From Sphingomonas kaistensis (GTDB lineage Bacteria > Pseudomonadota > Alphaproteobacteria > Sphingomonadales > Sphingomonadaceae): a stretch of DNA of 64,000 nucleotides. Shown piece after piece: positions 60,531 to 64,000 of the stretch (position 1 is its first letter; every line of letters begins with the position of its first letter). The DNA is taken from assembly GCF_011927725.1 (NCBI RefSeq), contig NZ_JAATJC010000001.1, forward strand, positions 496,001 to 560,000. The letters are read 5' to 3'. Position numbers and translations under genes: made by a program. Below the pieces are notes generated by a model that was given only the letters and a program-made list of their open reading frames with translations, searched no databases and was not told the DNA's origin.

Positions 60531-61297
60531 TCGAATGCGATCCACGCCGGTGCATGGTCACTGGTCTTGGGCAAGGCGCGGACCGATTTGTCGACCCCCG
60601 CCGCCTTGAGGCGCCCGGCGGCGGCGGCGTTCAGGAGCAGGTGGTCGATCCGCAGCCCGGCGTCCCGCGCGAACGCGTTGCGAAAGTAATCCCAAAAGGT
60701 GAACACCTGCTCGTCGGGGTGGAGGCGGCGCAGGGCGTCCGTCCAGCCGGCGTTCGTGAGGCGTTCGAACGCGTCCCGCACGTCCTGCACGAACAGCGCG
60801 TCCTCGGTCCAGCGCTCGGGCTTGTAGACGTCGCGCTCAGTCGGAATGATATTATAGTCGCCGGCCAGCACGACCGGCTGGTCGAGCGGAAGGACTTCGG
60901 CGGCAAGCGCCTCGAACGCGGCGATCCACCGGAGCTTGTAGTCAAACTTGGGACCGGGCCGGGGATTGCCGTTCGGGAGATACAGGCAGCCGATCAGGAC
61001 CCCGTTGACCGCGGCCTCCAGATACCGGCTTTGCGTGGGATCGGGGTCGTCCGGAAGCCCTCGGCGCGTCTCCACCGGGGTGCAGCCGCGGGCCATGATG
61101 GCGACGCCGTTCCAGCTTTTCTGCCCATGCCAGATCGCCCCGTAGCCGGCCTCCTCCAGCGCCTTGAGCGGGAACTTCTCGTCCGGCGCCTTGAGTTCCT
61201 GCAGGCAGACGACATCCGGCTGGGTCGCCTCGAGCCATTCGAGCAGCACCGGCAGCCGTCCGTTGACGCCGTTCACATTGTAGGTCGCGATCCGCAC
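60527..61297 (-). CDS. xthA: Exodeoxyribonuclease III
   Basis: A 256-residue Mg-dependent AP endonuclease/3'-exonuclease. VRIATYNVNGVNGRL opening, LQELKAPDEKFP (metal Glu), LAGDYNIIPTERDVY (Asp, Asn), RIDHLLLN and TSDHAPAW (catalytic His). The start is the GTG at 61297; an ATG 69 bases upstream would add 23 low-complexity residues. It leads the xthA-ligase pair, possibly also the sensor kinase gene 82 bases after the ligase. Confidence 0.92.
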   Translation of the reverse strand: MRIATYNVNGVNGRLPVLLEWLEATQPDVVCLQELKAPDEKFPLKALEEAGYGAIWHGQKSWNGVAIMARGCTPVETRRGLPDDPDPTQSRYLEAAVNGVLIGCLYLPNGNPRPGPKFDYKLRWIAAFEALAAEVLPLDQPVVLAGDYNIIPTERDVYKPERWTEDALFVQDVRDAFERLTNAGWTDALRRLHPDEQVFTFWDYFRNAFARDAGLRIDHLLLNAAAAGRLKAAGVDKSVRALPKTSDHAPAWIAFE

Positions 61298-61415
61298 GAA
61301 GGTTGAACCGCCAGCGACCGCCGAAGCTCCCCCGCGAACCGGGCCGACAGGCGAGGTAGGGTCCAACCGCGCTTCTTCATTCGCCGCGCTGGACTTCCCG
61401 TTCTAAGGGACGGGC

Positions 61416-62759
61416 ATGTCCCCTTTGCAAACGGCCGACACGGCGATCGACACTTCCGCTGAGACGAGCATCCAGGACCAGTTGTCGTCGAAGGCGCGCC
61501 CCAAGGCGATCCTCGGCGGGGCGACCGGCAACCTTGTCGAATGGTACGACTGGTATGCCTACGCGGCCTTCACGCTCTACTTTGCGCCGCATTTCTTCCC
61601 CTCGGCGGATCCGACGGCGCAGCTGCTTGGCGCCGCCGCTGTCTTCGCCGTCGGCTTCTTCATGCGGCCGCTGGGTGCCTGGATGATGGGCATCTATGCC
61701 GACCGCAGGGGGCGCAAGAGCGGCCTCGCCTTGTCGGTCACCCTCATGTGCGCGGGCTCGTTGCTGATTGCGGTCGCGCCGACCTACGAAAGCGTCGGAC
61801 TCTTTGCGCCGGCGGTGCTGCTGGTCGCCCGGCTGCTGCAGGGCCTCTCGGTCGGCGGCGAATATGGCGCCAGCGCGACCTACCTGTCGGAGATGGCGGG
61901 CAAGAAGCGGCGCGGCTTCTTCTCCTCGTTCCAGTACGTCACCCTGATCGGCGGGCAGCTGGTCGCGATCGGCGTGCTCCTCCTCCTCCAGGCGGTGATG
62001 AGCGAAAGCGACCTCGAGGCCTGGGGATGGCGCATCCCGTTCGCCATCGGGGCGGTGCTGGCGGTCGTGGTGTTCTGGATCCGCCGTGGGCTCGCCGAAA
62101 CCGAAAGCTTCAAGAACGCCCAGCAGAACAGCGACGTCCCCAGGTCGGGGGCATTGGCGCTGTTCCGCCATCATCCGCGCGAGGCCATGACCGTCATGCT
62201 GCTGACCGCCGGCGGCACGCTCGCCTTTTATGCCTACTCGATCTACATGCAGAAATTCCTGGTCAACACCTCGGGTTTTTCCCGTGAGACCGCGTCGCAG
62301 ATCAACGGTGCGACCCTTTTCATCTTTATGCTGCTGCAGCCCCTGGCGGGGGCGCTGTCGGACCGGATCGGGCGCAAGCCGCTGCTGATCGGCTTCGGCC
62401 TCGCCGGAATGCTGTGCACCTACCCGCTGTTCTCGAAGCTCGAGACGACCCGCGATCCGCTGACCGCCTTCCTGCTTGTCATGGGCGGACTCGTCATCGT
62501 CACCGGCTACACCTCGATCAACGCGGTGGTGAAAGCCGAGCTGTTCCCAGCCCACATCCGCGCGCTCGGCGTTGCGCTGCCCTACGCGCTTGCCAACACC
62601 GTCTTTGGCGGCACGGCCGAATATGTCGCCCTGCGCTTCAAGGACGCCGGTTGGGAGCGCGGCTTCTACTGGTACGTCACCGCGATGATCGCCGTGTCGC
62701 TGATCGTCTACATCCGGATGAAGGACACCAGGGACAGCAGCGCGATCGTCGAGGATTGA
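61416..62759 (+). CDS. MHS-family MFS transporter (KgtP-like)
   Basis: A 447-residue inner-membrane transporter with 12 helices. GATGNLVEWYDWYAYAAF opens helix 1; RPLGAWMMGIYADRRGRKSGL is the MFS loop 2-3 motif of the metabolite:H+ symporter (MHS) group; LLQGLSVGGEYGASATYLSEM follows. Closest known type is 2-oxoglutarate/proline/citrate-type uptake (KgtP, ProP). The substrate is inferred only at group level. Confidence 0.9.
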   Translation: MSPLQTADTAIDTSAETSIQDQLSSKARPKAILGGATGNLVEWYDWYAYAAFTLYFAPHFFPSADPTAQLLGAAAVFAVGFFMRPLGAWMMGIYADRRGRKSGLALSVTLMCAGSLLIAVAPTYESVGLFAPAVLLVARLLQGLSVGGEYGASATYLSEMAGKKRRGFFSSFQYVTLIGGQLVAIGVLLLLQAVMSESDLEAWGWRIPFAIGAVLAVVVFWIRRGLAETESFKNAQQNSDVPRSGALALFRHHPREAMTVMLLTAGGTLAFYAYSIYMQKFLVNTSGFSRETASQINGATLFIFMLLQPLAGALSDRIGRKPLLIGFGLAGMLCTYPLFSKLETTRDPLTAFLLVMGGLVIVTGYTSINAVVKAELFPAHIRALGVALPYALANTVFGGTAEYVALRFKDAGWERGFYWYVTAMIAVSLIVYIRMKDTRDSSAIVED

Positions 62760-63216
62760 GCCAAGCGGGCTTGGAGTGCTTCAGGGACTTACCCATTATC
62801 GGCTCGGCTCGTGAGCAAGAGCTACGAAATTACCTCTCTCCCGCAGCAAGTCTTGCGGCGGCAGAGCGGCGGCCGGGATCCGGGCACGAAAGCACTGAGC
62901 TACAGGACGCGGCTCGGCCATGCGCACGGCGTTTGCTCGCGTCCATTAAGTTGCCGAACGGAACACCTCACGGCAGCCCGGCTCCACGCAAATGGGCAGC
63001 GAGCCAGGCGCAGACAAAGGCTGTAGCAAGGCAAGTCTCGAGGCGAGATCGACGATCACCGCTTCAGCGCCACCAAATACCGCCACTCTTTCGAACTCTT
63101 GAATGTGAAACAGCGGCGCTTCCTTGGGCCGATCCTCACCACGAGGGTGCGCTCCGCCGCCATCGAATTCGCTCGACGGCCCTGACGCTGCGCACAGCTT
63201 TCGCGACCGCAAACGA
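62760..63216. other. Region without an identifiable gene between transporter and rRNA operon
   Basis: 457 bases. Open frames exist on both strands (for example 62946-63212 minus, 88 residues) but none shows a recognisable motif, a good ribosome site or a convincing neighbour. No tRNA, repeat or transposase remnant is visible. It may be a decayed gene. Confidence 0.5.
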
Positions 63217-63250
63217 GAACAGCCCCCGGGCTTTCGCTCGGGGGCTGTTC
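63217..63250 (-). terminator. Terminator of the rRNA operon after tRNA-fMet
   Basis: Stem GAACAGCCCCCGGGC / GCTCGGGGGCTGTTC (one G-T pair), TTTC loop, followed on the minus strand by TCGTTT. It lies eight bases after the encoded CCA of the tRNA. Confidence 0.82.
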
Positions 63251-63258
63251 TGTATCGG

Positions 63259-63335
<77 letters not shown>

Positions 63336-63377
63336 CCAATATCGCAGCGACCGCAGGCGACCGCCGTTGAGACAAGA

Positions 63378-63412
63378 ACGCCGCCGCCACCCCAAAGGGC
63401 AAGCGGCGGCGT
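63378..63412 (-). other. Hairpin between 5S rRNA and tRNA-fMet
   Basis: A 10-bp stem ACGCCGCCGC / GCGGCGGCGT with a 15-base loop, on the minus strand followed by TTCTTG. It may be a processing stem or weak terminator within the operon. Confidence 0.5.
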
Positions 63413-63442
63413 ACTTCAACATGTGAATGGGTTTCTTCTCGT

Positions 63443-63590
63443 GCCCGCCGGCTACAAAGCCTGGCGACGACCTACTCTTCCGCAGCTTAAGCTGAAGTAC
63501 CATCGGCGCAGTCTGGTTTCACGGCCGAGTTCGGGATGGGATCGGGTGGGTCACAGACGCTATGGTCACCAAGCTATGAAGCCGGCGGGC
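63443..63590. repeat. Inverted repeat flanking 5S rRNA
   Basis: GCCCGCCGGCT (63443-63453) and its perfect complement AGCCGGCGGGC (63580-63590) bracket the 5S gene. It would form a precursor stem, probably cut during rRNA maturation. Confidence 0.75.
63460..63574 (-). rRNA. rrf: 5S ribosomal RNA
   Basis: About 115 bases. The start CTTGGTGACCATAGCG and end GTCGTCGCCAGG pair in the terminal stem; CCCGATCCCATCCCGAACTC is the conserved loop A-C region. Ends are estimated to within a few bases. Confidence 0.93.
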
Positions 63591-63687
63591 AAGAGAAGTT
63601 CTAGAAATCGATACTGACCAAATTCTTGGCGTCATCTAGCTGAAAGACACACCCATCGATCAGCAGAACTGTCGATGATGGTGGGAC

Positions 63688-64000
<313 letters not shown>

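Noticed and set aside
62946-63212. An 88-residue minus-strand frame between the transporter and tRNA-fMet
   Set aside because: No ribosome site, no family resemblance and a competing frame on the other strand; listed only as part of a gene-free region.

Overview
The window is high-GC DNA from an alphaproteobacterium, most likely a sphingomonad (Sphingomonadales). The evidence is the 23S-5S-tRNA-fMet order at the right edge, an imuA-imuB-dnaE2 cassette behind a GTTC-N7-GTTC LexA operator, an alphaproteobacterial SspB, a cysteine-poor L36, and the many small sphingomonad-like periplasmic proteins. About 57 protein genes, one tRNA and parts of one rRNA operon are packed closely, often with 1-4 base overlaps. 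I see no insertion sequence, prophage, CRISPR array or plasmid function. This is chromosomal core sequence.

Left part (1-24 kb). A cytochrome c oxidase locus (coxB, coxA and, at the very edge, ctaB) is split by four unrelated genes. Next come pyrE, pdxJ, acpS and lepB (pyrimidine, vitamin B6, acyl carrier activation, signal peptidase), a membrane-anchored FKBP, rpsU, two convergent L,D-transpeptidases, a PilZ protein, the tesA/ybbA/ybbP-like esterase and ABC export module, purT, rpmJ, a secreted M28 peptidase and galE.

Middle (24-46 kb). The SOS mutagenesis cassette imuA-imuB-dnaE2 is followed by fumC, sspB, a HIT protein, an amino acid permease, an adenosine-kinase-like PfkB kinase, queG, a NatAB-like ABC exporter, a diguanylate cyclase, purE-purK, a large M16 peptidase, tspO and lepA.

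Right part (46-64 kb). Two tandem Tat-exported ferritin-like proteins sit behind a candidate general-stress (EcfG) promoter, followed by a beta-barrel protein with a proline-rich tail. The histidine utilisation genes (hutH, hutU, hutI, hutG) come next, interrupted by an oppositely oriented M50B-type membrane peptidase gene. A hybrid histidine kinase with an ethylene-receptor-type copper/ethylene-binding membrane domain follows, then an exonuclease III / ATP-dependent DNA ligase pair, an MHS-type transporter, and the 3' end of an rRNA operon on the minus strand.

The most interesting items are the ETR1-like sensor kinase with ligand residues at plant-identical spacing, the LexA-controlled mutasome, the tandem ferritin-like pair with two different export fates, and the broken cox and hut gene orders. 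Apart from the signalling proteins (hybrid kinase, diguanylate cyclase, PilZ) I recognise no transcription regulator in the window.
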